Shown here: positions 8,773 to 16,219 of the stretch, piece after piece
Position numbering within the stretch: the first letter of the stretch is position 1
Layout: each line of letters opens with the position of its first letter
Assembly (NCBI RefSeq): GCF_900114345.1
Contig: NZ_FOZJ01000001.1
Span: 1,054,001-1,118,000, forward strand
DNA: 64,000 nucleotides
Direction: 5' to 3'
Origin: Microbacterium sp. cf046
GTDB taxonomy: Bacteria > Actinomycetota > Actinomycetes > Actinomycetales > Microbacteriaceae
Notes under the pieces: model-generated
The model's input: the letters and a program-made list of their open reading frames with translations, nothing else
Databases searched by the model: none
What the model was told of the DNA's origin: nothing
Program-made: the position numbers and the translations under genes

Positions 8773-9168
8773 TCAGGCGCTGACGCTCAGCGCGCCCGGC
8801 CGCTTCGAGGCGAACAGCTGGATCAGATTGTCGGCAGCGTCGTGGCCGGCCGGATCCGACTCGTCGTCGAACGCCTTCGCCAGCACGTCGGCAGCCTGCT
8901 CGATCGCGAGCGCGCGGTCGAAGGCGCGGCGGTGGCGCTCGACCGAGCCCGCGGCATCCGCGTACGTGGCACGGAGGCGAGCGCGAGCCGCTTCGCCGAT
9001 CGGCGATGGTGCGAGGTTCGACTCGAGGGCCCGCGCGGCCTGATCGCGCTCCAGTTCGCTTCGCCGCAGCGCGCGTTCCGCGAGCAGTCGATCGCGGTGG
9101 GCCGACTCGAGCAGCTCCGTGCGACTGTGCTCCGTGCGACTGTGCTGCGCGCTCATCTGAATGGTCAT
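8773..9168 (-). CDS. Small hypothetical protein, helical
   Basis: 131 aa, not recognised. A strong SD (GGAGGG) lies 7 nt before the ATG at 9168, which supports a real gene. The sequence is Ala/Arg/Glu-rich and predicted helical throughout, with no signal peptide or membrane helix. Near the N-terminus HSRTE is repeated in tandem, reflecting a 15-bp direct duplication at about 9115-9144. It is convergent with the ydcF-like gene, with only 1 nt between the stops. No function can be assigned. Confidence 0.6.
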   Translation of the reverse strand: MTIQMSAQHSRTEHSRTELLESAHRDRLLAERALRRSELERDQAARALESNLAPSPIGEAARARLRATYADAAGSVERHRRAFDRALAIEQAADVLAKAFDDESDPAGHDAADNLIQLFASKRPGALSVSA

Positions 9169-9242
9169 CGCGAGACCCTCCTGTCGGTGTCAGTTCTCAC
9201 ACCTGAAGAGGCGGCAGCGGCCGTTTTCGTACATCGAGTCCG

Positions 9243-9941
9243 CTAGAGCGCACTCCAGCGGGTGAAGGGCCAGAAGACCAGGGCGGCCTTGCCGACGATG
9301 TCGGATCGCACCGCCCATCGCCAGCAGTCCGCGGCAGAGTCCTCGCTTCGGCAGGCGGCTGCCGAGTCCGAGGAGTTCGCCCGGTTGTCGCCGAGCATCA
9401 GGTACGAGTCGGCGGGCACGGTGATCGGGTCCAGGCAGCGCGCCGAACGGGGGGTCGTGTCGCAGTCGAATTCACCCGGTTCGAAGGGGAAGTCGTTCGT
9501 GACGTACGGCTCATCCAGGGCTTCCCCGTCGACCAGCAGTCGCCCGTCGTCGCTGCAGCACTCGACTGTCTGGCCGGGCGCGGCGATCACCCGCTTGACC
9601 AGGGTGTGCGCGCTGGAGGGCCCGAAACCGGTGACCTCGCCGACCCATCGCAGCGCTCCGCGGATCGGATCGGAGGGGGATTCACCCTCGATGTCCCAGG
9701 TCGGGCCCGCGTCGAACACGACCACATCGCCGGTCGCGGGCGATGCGCCGAGATATGCGAGCCGGTTCACCAGCACGCGGTCCCCGGGCTGCAGAGTGGC
9801 CTCCATGGACCCCGACGGCACCCAGTACGGCTTGGCGACGAAGCTCAGGATCAGCCCGGTCACGACCAGCGCCGCGGCGAGGTGGAACCACGTGCTTCCG
9901 AGGACGCGTCGCCACCAGGGGCGGGGGGTTGTCTCGGACAC
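9243..9941 (-). CDS. lepB: Signal peptidase I
   Basis: 232 aa. One N-terminal membrane helix (STWFHLAAALVVTGLILSFV) is followed by the family boxes: catalytic Ser in VPSGSMEATLQPGDRVLVNR (about 43), catalytic Lys in TLVKRVIAAPGQTVE (about 107) and GDNRANSSDS near the C-terminus. It cleaves Sec and Tat signal peptides on the outer face of the membrane. Start GTG 9941 sits 6 nt after TACCGT, a leaderless arrangement. Cys residues in VECCSDDGR and the C-terminal CRSEDSAADCW are unusual additions that could form disulfides outside. Confidence 0.95.
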   Translation of the reverse strand: MSETTPRPWWRRVLGSTWFHLAAALVVTGLILSFVAKPYWVPSGSMEATLQPGDRVLVNRLAYLGASPATGDVVVFDAGPTWDIEGESPSDPIRGALRWVGEVTGFGPSSAHTLVKRVIAAPGQTVECCSDDGRLLVDGEALDEPYVTNDFPFEPGEFDCDTTPRSARCLDPITVPADSYLMLGDNRANSSDSAAACRSEDSAADCWRWAVRSDIVGKAALVFWPFTRWSAL

Positions 9942-9947
9942 CCCCTC

Positions 9948-9953
9948 ACGGTA
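9948..9953 (-). promoter_or_regulatory. Leaderless-type -10 box (TACCGT) of lepB
   Basis: On the minus strand TACCGT is followed by 6 nt (GAGGGG) and GTG at 9941. The spacer also resembles an SD, but the -10 spacing fits leaderless transcription. Confidence 0.55.
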
Positions 9954-10059
9954 CCTGGTGGCCGGGGCGGCGCTCGGCGGCGTTCGCTCGTCACTCCGCG
10001 TCGGCTGTGAGGTCGGCCAGTGATTGTCAAGGGGACACCCGCGCGAAACCTCACCGCCC

Positions 10060-10065
10060 TAGGCT
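10060..10065 (+). promoter_or_regulatory. Probable -10 box (TAGGCT) with very short leader
   Basis: TAGGCT is followed by 10 nt to ATG 10076, predicting a leader of only a few nucleotides for the EEP-family gene. Confidence 0.5.
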
Positions 10066-10075
10066 GGGGATCGAT

Positions 10076-10762
10076 ATGAAGGTCATCTCATACAACCTCC
10101 GCAAGCACCGGGCCGCAGGCGAGCTCACGGCACTGGTCCAGCGCCACGGCGCGGACGTGCTGTGCCTGCAGGAGTGCGACACTGCCGACATGCCGGCATC
10201 CATCGGAGATCTGCGTCTGGCCGAAGCCACCTCGCGCAATCGTCTGGGTCTGGCCGTCTATTACCGCGAGAACACGTTCCGCCTCATGGAGGTGCGCTCG
10301 ATGGCGCTGAAGAAGTCGATGCACGACCGCGTGCTCAAGCCCGCCGAAGAGCGGATGCTGGGCGTGAGGCTGCACGACATCGACGAGAACAGGGACGTGA
10401 TCGTGGCGTCGTTCCACGCCGCGCCGCTCACCGCGCTCAATTCGCTGCGGCGCCATCAGATCCGCACCGCGCTCACCGAGCTCCAGCAGCTCGGTGACGG
10501 GCTTCCCGTGCTGATGGTCGGCGACTACAACTATCCGGTCTTCAAGGAGAACCTGAGCCAGAAGGTGCGCGAGCACGGGTACGAGCTGAACCTCAGTGAC
10601 GCGCGGACGTACACCCGCTACCGCTTCTTCCGCGGCCACTACGATTTCGCGACGTCGGTCGGCCTCGAGATCGACCGCGTGCGAACCCTCCCGCAGGGTC
10701 GGAGCGACCACCTGCCCATTCTCGTGACGGCCACGATCTCAGAGGCGGCGAAGGCCGCCTGA
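10076..10762 (+). CDS. Endonuclease/exonuclease/phosphatase (EEP) family protein
   Basis: 228 aa. The EEP fold is visible in order: ISYNLRKHR, DVLCLQECDT (metal-binding Glu), VIVASFHAAPLT, LMVGDYNYPVF (catalytic Asp and Asn) and the terminal RSDHLPILVT (general-base Asp-His). Such Mg-dependent enzymes cleave phosphodiesters or phosphomonoesters of nucleic acids, inositol phosphates or lipids. No signal peptide, so cytoplasmic. It is shorter than typical exonuclease III and lacks a clear family-specific motif, so the substrate is open. It is convergent with ugd. Confidence 0.85.
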   Translation: MKVISYNLRKHRAAGELTALVQRHGADVLCLQECDTADMPASIGDLRLAEATSRNRLGLAVYYRENTFRLMEVRSMALKKSMHDRVLKPAEERMLGVRLHDIDENRDVIVASFHAAPLTALNSLRRHQIRTALTELQQLGDGLPVLMVGDYNYPVFKENLSQKVREHGYELNLSDARTYTRYRFFRGHYDFATSVGLEIDRVRTLPQGRSDHLPILVTATISEAAKAA

Positions 10763-10772
10763 GGCCGCGGCG

Positions 10773-12083
10773 TCAGGGCCTGCCCATGCCGTAGTACTCC
10801 CACCCGGCCGCGCGCCAGGCGGCGGCATCCAGGCAGTTGCGTCCGTCCACCACGATCCGGCCCGCGACGAGGCCGGCAGCGTGGGCCGGCGAGAGCTCCC
10901 GGCGGTACTCGTCCCACTCGGTGACGACGATCACGGCATCGGCGCCGGTCAGCGCTTCGTCGCGGTCGGTCACGAAGCCGAGCTGCGGGTGGGTCCTGCG
11001 CGCATTGTCGATGGCTGCCGGATCGGTGACGGTGACGAGTGCACCGAGCCCGCGCAGCTGTGTCGCGACGTCCAGCCCGGGGGAGTCGCGGATGTCGTCG
11101 CTGTGGGGTTTGAATGCCGCGCCGAGCACGGTGACCCTCTTCTCGAACACCGTGCCGCCCAGAGCCGCGACGACCAGCTGCACCGCGCGCTCGCGCCGAC
11201 GGAGGTTGATCGCGTCCACCTCGCGCAGGAAGGCCACCGACTCACCCCGGCCGAGCTCTTCGGCCCGCGCAGAGAATGCACGGATGTCCTTGGGGAGGCA
11301 TCCCCCGCCGAAGCCGATGCCGGCGCCGAGGAAGCGGCGGCCGATGCGGGCATCGTGTCCGATGGCGTCGGCGAGCTGAGTGACGTCCGCGCCGGTCACT
11401 TCGGCGATCTCGGCCATGGCGTTGATGAAGGAGATCTTCGTCGCCAGGAACGCGTTGGCGGCCACTTTCACGAGCTCGGCGGTGGGCCGGTCGGTCACGA
11501 GGAACGGGATGCTGCGGGCCACGGCGGGATGGTAGACCTCACGCAGCACATCGGCTGCGCGCTCTCCGGCAGCGCCGGATGCGACCCCGACGACGATGCG
11601 GTCGGGGTCGATCGTGTCCTGGAGCGCCCAGCCCTCGCGCAGGAATTCGGGATTCCAGACCAGGGTGGCGCCGGTCGCCTCGATCCGGGGCGCGAGGTCC
11701 GCGGAGGTTCCCACGGGCACTGTCGACTTGCCGGCGACCACGTCGCCGGGCCGGAGGTGGGGCAGCAGTGCGTCGACCGCCGCGTTCACGAACGTGAGGT
11801 CGGCCGCATTGCCGTCCTTCTGCTGCGGGGTGCCCACGGCGATGAAGTGCACGGCCGCCCCGGCTGCGGCGGCCATGTCCGTCGTGAAGGTCAGGCGGCC
11901 GGACGCGATGCCGTCCGCGAGGATCTCGGGCAGTCCGGGTTCGAAGAAGGGCGCCTCTCCGCCGGAGAGCGCGGCGATCTTGCGGCGGTCCACGTCGATG
12001 CCCACCACCTCATGGCCGATCGAGGCCATCGCCGCCGCGTGGACGGCGCCCAGGTAGCCGCATCCGATCACGGACAGCTTCAT
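10773..12083 (-). CDS. UDP-glucose 6-dehydrogenase
   Basis: 436 aa, normal length. NAD-binding GCGYLGAVHAA at about 8-18, KSTVPVGT, NPEFLREG, the catalytic Cys in GFGGGCLPKD at about 262, and the C-terminal UDP-binding FKPHSDDIRDSPG. It oxidises UDP-glucose twice to UDP-glucuronate for uronic-acid-containing envelope polymers. SD GAGGGG precedes ATG 12083. The phospholipase C-like gene lies 34 bp upstream on the same strand, so they may be cotranscribed. galU, which makes UDP-glucose, is 6 kb away. Confidence 0.93.
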   Translation of the reverse strand: MKLSVIGCGYLGAVHAAAMASIGHEVVGIDVDRRKIAALSGGEAPFFEPGLPEILADGIASGRLTFTTDMAAAAGAAVHFIAVGTPQQKDGNAADLTFVNAAVDALLPHLRPGDVVAGKSTVPVGTSADLAPRIEATGATLVWNPEFLREGWALQDTIDPDRIVVGVASGAAGERAADVLREVYHPAVARSIPFLVTDRPTAELVKVAANAFLATKISFINAMAEIAEVTGADVTQLADAIGHDARIGRRFLGAGIGFGGGCLPKDIRAFSARAEELGRGESVAFLREVDAINLRRRERAVQLVVAALGGTVFEKRVTVLGAAFKPHSDDIRDSPGLDVATQLRGLGALVTVTDPAAIDNARRTHPQLGFVTDRDEALTGADAVIVVTEWDEYRRELSPAHAAGLVAGRIVVDGRNCLDAAAWRAAGWEYYGMGRP

Positions 12084-12117
12084 GCTCGAACCCCTCTTCG
12101 ACCGCGGATCCCGCCGG

Positions 12118-13887
12118 TCACTTGGCGTCGTCGGTGGTGCCGAACAGCCCCTTGCCGAAGCGGCTGATCGCTTCGTAGGCCTCCGCGTACGTCTGCGGAG
12201 CCTTGCTGCCCGGATTGAATCGGGCCAGCAGCAGCCCGGTCAGTCCTTGCGCCGGGGCCGTGAGCGGACGGTGCTTGTGCTTGGTGGCCGCGGCGGCAGC
12301 GTCGTCCTCCTCCGGATTGCGCCCCTTGTAGAGCGCCTTCGGCTTGGGCCAGCTGTACGGCTGGCGGGGCTCCGTCAGGTTCACCGAGTTGAAGATCGGA
12401 TTCGCGCTCTGGTCGCGGAGCGTGAGCGGCGGCAGGCCGTGCTGGCGGCAGATCGTGTTGATCACCGACCCGTGATGCATCTCGTCATGGATCACCGTGT
12501 TCGGCGCGGTGTAGGCGCTGACCACGATCGTCGGGACGCGGCATCCCAGCCGGTCGAACGTGAATCCCATCTCACCCGATCCGCTGCGATCCGGTGGCGT
12601 CGCGGTCGGCGGGGGAACATGGTCGTACGTGCCGCCGTGCTCGTCGAAGGTGATGACCAGCGCGGTGTTCATCGCGTTCGAGCCTTTGGTCGCCTTGCTC
12701 GTGCGGATCGCGTCATAGACGTGCTGAACGAGCTTGTCGCCCGCGCGCACATCCGAGAGGGCGCTGTTGTACACCGGGAACATCCGGCCGTCGATCTCGA
12801 CGTCGTCCTCGTGGATCTTCTGGCCCCACGGCGGATGCATGTCGTTGTGGTTGAAGACCATGCGCGGCTCGATGAAGCTGTATGCGGGGAGGTCGCCGTT
12901 CTTGGCGTCCTCCAGGAACTGGCTCATCACGCGGAAGTGGGTCTTCCAGTACTGCTGCAGCACCGGCGCGTGCAGCAGTCCGGTCAGCGACACGAGCTGC
13001 GACGGGTCGTAGTAGATGCGCCACGGGATGCCGGCCTCTTCGAGCCGGTTGAAGATCGTGGTGGCGGGCGGGCCGTTGATCCACTTGTAGTAGCTGTCTC
13101 CACCGTGATTGGTGACGTACCCGTTCGATGTCGAGGCGTGGAAGAAGAGCCGGTTGCAGAACGTCTGCGAGGGCACCCCGGCGTGCCAGGCGTCGTACAC
13201 GGCGAACTCGCGGGCGAGCGTTGACAGGACCGGCATCATCTCGGGCGAGAATCCGCCCATCGCCACTTTGTACTCGGCGGCGGTCGGGAGCCTGCCCTTG
13301 TCCCGCTGGAAGTTGATCGCGAAGTCCCTCACGAAGCCGGACATGTCGGCCGTCGCCTCGATCGGCGGGGTGTTGAACGGCGGCAGCTGACTGTGGTGAC
13401 GGATGTCGGCGTTCGTCGGCGGGTCGACCGTGCCGAACAGCTGCGTGTTGACGTGGGGATACGTCTCACCCGGGTCGGGCTGCGGCGACTGCATGACCGT
13501 GTCGGTGGCGCCGTCGTACACATAGGCCGGAACCGTCTCGCCGTCGAGTCCGAGGTTGGAGTAGCTGCCCTGGGCGAGCCCGTCGAACTCGTCCTTGGAC
13601 TTCTCATCCGCCGTGTAGAGCCACCCGAGCATGTTGTCGAAGCTCCGGTTCTCGAACATCACCACGACGATGTGGTCGAATCCGGGCGTCGTGCGCTTGG
13701 GGAGCGGATCGAACTCGGGGGGATGCGCGGTCGCCGCAGCCGTGACCGCAGCTCCGGCGGCCCCGCCGATCGCGATGCCCGCCGCCCCGATGCCGGCTTT
13801 GCGCAGAAAGTCGCGGCGGGAGGTCGCCGGCGGCTCACCGGGTGAGGCCGGCGTGTTCGATTCGCTCACGGCCCCCCTAGATCGCAC
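12118..13887 (-). CDS. Tat-exported phosphoesterase, phospholipase C (PlcC/AcpA) family
   Basis: 589 aa from GTG 13887; GTG 13869 is an equally good start just after a G-rich SD-like run. The twin-arginine signal SRRDFLRKAGIGAAGIAIGGAAGAAV is near residues 23-50. The catalytic domain begins IVVVMFENRSFDNMLGWLY (metal-binding Glu-Asn) and later shows FDEHGGTYDHVPPP and MHHGSVINTICRQHGLP. These enzymes hydrolyse phospholipids or phosphomonoesters outside the cell. A TATACT -10 box lies at 13899-13904 on the minus strand, giving a short leader. Downstream is ugd. Confidence 0.88.
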   Translation of the reverse strand: MRSRGAVSESNTPASPGEPPATSRRDFLRKAGIGAAGIAIGGAAGAAVTAAATAHPPEFDPLPKRTTPGFDHIVVVMFENRSFDNMLGWLYTADEKSKDEFDGLAQGSYSNLGLDGETVPAYVYDGATDTVMQSPQPDPGETYPHVNTQLFGTVDPPTNADIRHHSQLPPFNTPPIEATADMSGFVRDFAINFQRDKGRLPTAAEYKVAMGGFSPEMMPVLSTLAREFAVYDAWHAGVPSQTFCNRLFFHASTSNGYVTNHGGDSYYKWINGPPATTIFNRLEEAGIPWRIYYDPSQLVSLTGLLHAPVLQQYWKTHFRVMSQFLEDAKNGDLPAYSFIEPRMVFNHNDMHPPWGQKIHEDDVEIDGRMFPVYNSALSDVRAGDKLVQHVYDAIRTSKATKGSNAMNTALVITFDEHGGTYDHVPPPTATPPDRSGSGEMGFTFDRLGCRVPTIVVSAYTAPNTVIHDEMHHGSVINTICRQHGLPPLTLRDQSANPIFNSVNLTEPRQPYSWPKPKALYKGRNPEEDDAAAAATKHKHRPLTAPAQGLTGLLLARFNPGSKAPQTYAEAYEAISRFGKGLFGTTDDAK

Positions 13888-13940
13888 GGCTTTTCGCCAG
13901 TATAAGGTCTCGCTGAAAGGGCCGGCCGGGGCCCAGCCGC

Positions 13941-13946
13941 TAGTGT
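13941..13946 (+). promoter_or_regulatory. Leaderless-type -10 box (TAGTGT)
   Basis: TAGTGT, 6-nt spacer, ATG at 13953; no SD. Confidence 0.5.
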
Positions 13947-13952
13947 CGAGCC

Positions 13953-14588
13953 ATGATTCCAGAGGTCCGCTTCGACCGGAACGCGCGGTACGGGGCCGCG
14001 ATGGTGGGTGTGATGTTCGCCGCGTTCCTGAACATCGCCACCGACTTCAGCGCCTTCATCCAGGCTGCCAATTACGCGGGCGCCCTGGGCACGGATGTGC
14101 CGGCGGTGGACTTCGTGCAGTTCGTGGTGCTGCTGGGCCTGTACATCGCGTCGTTCATCCTCATGCCCGCCTCCGGCGCCCGCAGGCTGGGCGCGGTCAC
14201 GCTCGCGAGCGTCGTGCTGCTGCTGTGGGCGACGGTCGGCATCGAACGCGGAATCGGCAACATCACCGAGCCGATCGCGTTCTGGACCTTCGTCGTGAAT
14301 CAGGGCATGATCACGCTGGTGGTCGCACTCGGCGGCTGGCTGATCGTCCGCGGACGGCATCCGCTGTGCTTCGTGGTGCTGCTGCTGGCGCTCATCCCGC
14401 CGATCGTGAGCCGGATCCTCGTGGACGTCTCGGCCACGTCGGGCGCGTACACCCTCGTCACGGAGGCGATGGTGGTCGTCTTCGGGCTCGGCGGGGCGTG
14501 GCTGGCCGCGCTGATCGACCATCTGGTGCGAGGGCGCTCGAAGGTCGCGACGACGGATGCCGAAGACGGGGTGGCTGTCGAGGCGTAG
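13953..14588 (+). CDS. Multi-pass membrane protein, unknown
   Basis: 211 aa, not recognised. Five or six hydrophobic segments are visible: AAMVGVMFAAFLNIATDF, DFVQFVVLLGLYIASFILMPA, LGAVTLASVVLLLWATVGI, MITLVVALGGWLIV, FVVLLLALIPPIVSRIL and TEAMVVVFGLGGAWLAALI. The C-terminal tail is acidic. It ends 25 bp before the tRNA-like element, which is antisense; a GGGTC/GACCC hairpin at 14596-14610 lies between and may end both transcripts. No functional link to the AlaRS-like gene can be shown beyond proximity. Confidence 0.7.
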   Translation: MIPEVRFDRNARYGAAMVGVMFAAFLNIATDFSAFIQAANYAGALGTDVPAVDFVQFVVLLGLYIASFILMPASGARRLGAVTLASVVLLLWATVGIERGIGNITEPIAFWTFVVNQGMITLVVALGGWLIVRGRHPLCFVVLLLALIPPIVSRILVDVSATSGAYTLVTEAMVVVFGLGGAWLAALIDHLVRGRSKVATTDAEDGVAVEA

Positions 14589-14595
14589 ACGGCGC

Positions 14596-14610
14596 GGGTC
14601 GTCAGGACCC
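14596..14610. terminator. Small hairpin between membrane gene and tRNA-like RNA
   Basis: GGGTC-GTCAG-GACCC, a perfect 5-bp stem readable on both strands, 8 nt after the membrane gene stop and 3 nt beyond the CCA end of the minus-strand RNA. There is no real U-tract, so it is a weak terminator candidate at most. Confidence 0.4.
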
Positions 14611-14613
14611 TTG

Positions 14614-14666
14614 TGGTGGAGGACTCAGGAATTGCACCTGCGAGGCGCCTCAAGTGCGCGTCCCCC
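14614..14666 (-). ncRNA. 53-nt tRNA-Ala-like mini-RNA (acceptor stem with G3:U70, T-like arm, encoded CCA)
   Basis: Read on the minus strand, GGGGGAC (14666-14660) pairs with GUCCUCC (14624-14618) over 7 bp with a single G:U wobble exactly at position 3:70, the main identity element of tRNA-Ala. Next come discriminator A (14617) and an encoded CCA (14616-14614). A T-like arm follows normal geometry: stem CAGG/CCUG (14640-14637, 14629-14626), a G:A mismatch at the fifth pair, and a 7-nt loop UGCAAUU with C56 and A58 equivalents. Between acceptor and T arm is one hairpin, either GCGC-(7-nt loop ACUUGAG)-GCGC or GAG-GCGC-CUC. There is no D arm. A TTGTCT-18-TACACT promoter ends 10 nt upstream. 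Divergent neighbour: a stand-alone AlaRS catalytic domain. What is seen is the fold and promoter; that it is an alanylated RNA is inference. Confidence 0.65.
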
Positions 14667-14676
14667 GAAGAGTTCG

Positions 14677-14706
14677 AGTGTATCGATCCCCCGGGGTGGT
14701 AGACAA
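14677..14706 (-). promoter_or_regulatory. Promoter for the tRNA-like RNA
   Basis: On the minus strand TTGTCT (14706-14701), an 18-nt spacer and TACACT (14682-14677). The start site is expected near 14671, leaving a 4-5 nt leader before the first acceptor-stem G, as for a small stable-RNA gene trimmed by RNase P. Confidence 0.6.
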
Positions 14707-14752
14707 GTCGCGAAGGGAGACGTGCCGAGGCTCTCCAGCCGACGGGGGATCG
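14684..14752. repeat. Inverted repeat between tRNA-like RNA and AlaRS-like gene
   Basis: CGATCCCCCG at 14684-14693 and CGGGGGATCG at 14743-14752 are perfect 10-bp inverted arms 49 nt apart. One arm lies in the spacer of the minus-strand promoter. In the AlaRS mRNA leader the arms could close a long stem. A shared operator or leader structure is possible. Confidence 0.45.
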
Positions 14753-14765
14753 GCGCGTCAGGTGA

Positions 14766-16160
14766 ATGACCGCTGACGAGATCCGACGCATATTCCTCGA
14801 GTTCATGGCCGAGCGCGGTCACATCGTGATTCCCCGGGCCCCGCTGATCCCGAAGGACGATCCGACCACGCTGTTCACCGGGAGCGGGATGCAGCCGCTG
14901 CTGCCCTACCTGCTCGGCGCGGATCACCCGGCAGGTGCACGACTCGCCGACAGCCAGACGTGCCTGCGCGTCCAGGACATCGAGGAGGTCGGCGACAACC
15001 GCCATACGACCTTCTTCGAGATGCTCGGCAACTGGAGCCTCGGCGACTACTTCAAGCAGGAGCAGATTCCGCAGGTGTGGACGTTCCTCACCGAGAAGGT
15101 CGGCCTCGATCCCGCGCGCATCTACGTGTCGTGCTTCAGCGGCGACCCCGAGAACGGCATCCCGAAGGACGACGAGTCCGCCGCGATCTGGACGGGGCTG
15201 TTCGAGAAGGCGGGGATCTCGAGCGCGCAGGTGGATCTCGGAACGGAGGAGCACGCGGCTGCTGTCGGCACCGACGGTGCCCGGATCGCGTTCTACGGCA
15301 AGAAGAACTGGTGGTGCCGCGGCGGCAAGGCCGAGGACATGCCGGTCGGGGAGCCCGGTGGTCCCGACACCGAGATCTTCTACCTCTTCCCGACGGTGGA
15401 GCACGACCCCGCGTACGGCCGGCACTGCCATCAGAACTGCGACTGCGGCCGGTTCATCGAGCTCGGCAACTCGGTGTTCATGGAGTACCGACGCACCGAG
15501 TCGGGCTTCGAGCCGCTTCCGCGACGCAACGTCGACTACGGCGGAGGGCTCGCCCGCATCGCCGCTGCCGCGATGGACACTCCTGACGTCTTCCGCATCG
15601 GTCTGCTCTGGCCGATCATCGAGCGACTGCAGGAGCTCTCGGGGAAGACCTACGAAGACGAGACGCGCGCGATGCGCGTGATCGCCGACCATCTGCGCGG
15701 CGCGACCTTCCTCGCCGTAGACGGCGTGCAGCCGGGCAACAAGGCGCAGGGATACGTCATGCGCCGCCTCATCCGCCGAGCCGTGCGATTCGCGTTCGAG
15801 CTGGGCCTCGAGGAGAACTTCTTCCCCCAGATCATCCCGACGATCGCCGGAATCTACGAGGCGCACTTCCCCGAGGTCGCCGAACACGCCGAGTACGTCG
15901 AGCGCATCCTCGTGAAGGAGGAGCAGGCGTTCCGGCGGACCCTGCGGAAGGGCCTGAAACAGCTCAACGCGTACCGCGCCACCGGCGTCACAGGGCAGGA
16001 GCTGTTCGTCCTCTACGACACATACGGATTCCCGGTCGAGCTTTCCACGGAAGAGGCGGAGCGGAAGGGCATCGCCGTCAGCGCGGGCTGGCAGGCGGAG
16101 TTCGACGAGCAGATGGCCGCTCAGCGCGCCAGGTCGCAGCATCCCGTTCCGCACACCTGA
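14766..16160 (+). CDS. Stand-alone alanyl-tRNA synthetase catalytic domain (no editing or C-Ala domain)
   Basis: 464 aa against about 880 for full AlaRS. The N-terminus is typical: TADEIRRIFLEFMAERGH...LIPKDDPTTLFTGSGMQP. Class II motif 2 is HTTFFEMLGNWSLGDYF (about 79-95). Motif 3 is VDYGGGLARIAAA (about 256-268). The tRNA-recognition helices are RVIADHLRGATFLAVDGVQ and GYVMRRLIRRAVRFAFELG, then LYDTYGFPVELS. The protein stops just after the position where the E. coli fragment 461N, active on tRNA-Ala and minihelices, was cut. Editing domain and C-Ala are absent and no remnants follow, so this is a clean short form, not a fresh frameshift. WWCRGGKAEDMPVGEPGGPDTEIFY departs from the usual sequence. 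Start is fixed by the conserved N-terminus; the SD is weak. Divergent from the tRNA-like RNA. Confidence 0.88.
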   Translation: MTADEIRRIFLEFMAERGHIVIPRAPLIPKDDPTTLFTGSGMQPLLPYLLGADHPAGARLADSQTCLRVQDIEEVGDNRHTTFFEMLGNWSLGDYFKQEQIPQVWTFLTEKVGLDPARIYVSCFSGDPENGIPKDDESAAIWTGLFEKAGISSAQVDLGTEEHAAAVGTDGARIAFYGKKNWWCRGGKAEDMPVGEPGGPDTEIFYLFPTVEHDPAYGRHCHQNCDCGRFIELGNSVFMEYRRTESGFEPLPRRNVDYGGGLARIAAAAMDTPDVFRIGLLWPIIERLQELSGKTYEDETRAMRVIADHLRGATFLAVDGVQPGNKAQGYVMRRLIRRAVRFAFELGLEENFFPQIIPTIAGIYEAHFPEVAEHAEYVERILVKEEQAFRRTLRKGLKQLNAYRATGVTGQELFVLYDTYGFPVELSTEEAERKGIAVSAGWQAEFDEQMAAQRARSQHPVPHT

Positions 16161-16219
16161 TACTGCCGCCTCGACCGTGTAGGCTGACGCCGCTTCTATC
16201 CTGAAGCGAGGTGGCGCAC

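Noticed and set aside
9115..9144. 15-bp direct repeat as an attachment site or IS footprint
   Set aside because: It is an in-frame duplication within a small gene (HSRTE twice) with no mobile-element genes nearby.
14614..14666. Reading the element as a normal tRNA, tmRNA end or T-box
   Set aside because: No D arm or standard anticodon arm fits within 53 nt; tmRNA ends are separated by about 300 nt; T-boxes are upstream leaders in the sense direction and this RNA is divergent from the AlaRS gene.
14766..16160. AlaRS-like gene as a frameshifted pseudogene of full-length alaS
   Set aside because: All catalytic motifs are intact and no editing or C-Ala coding remnants follow the stop in any frame; the next gene begins within 60 bp.
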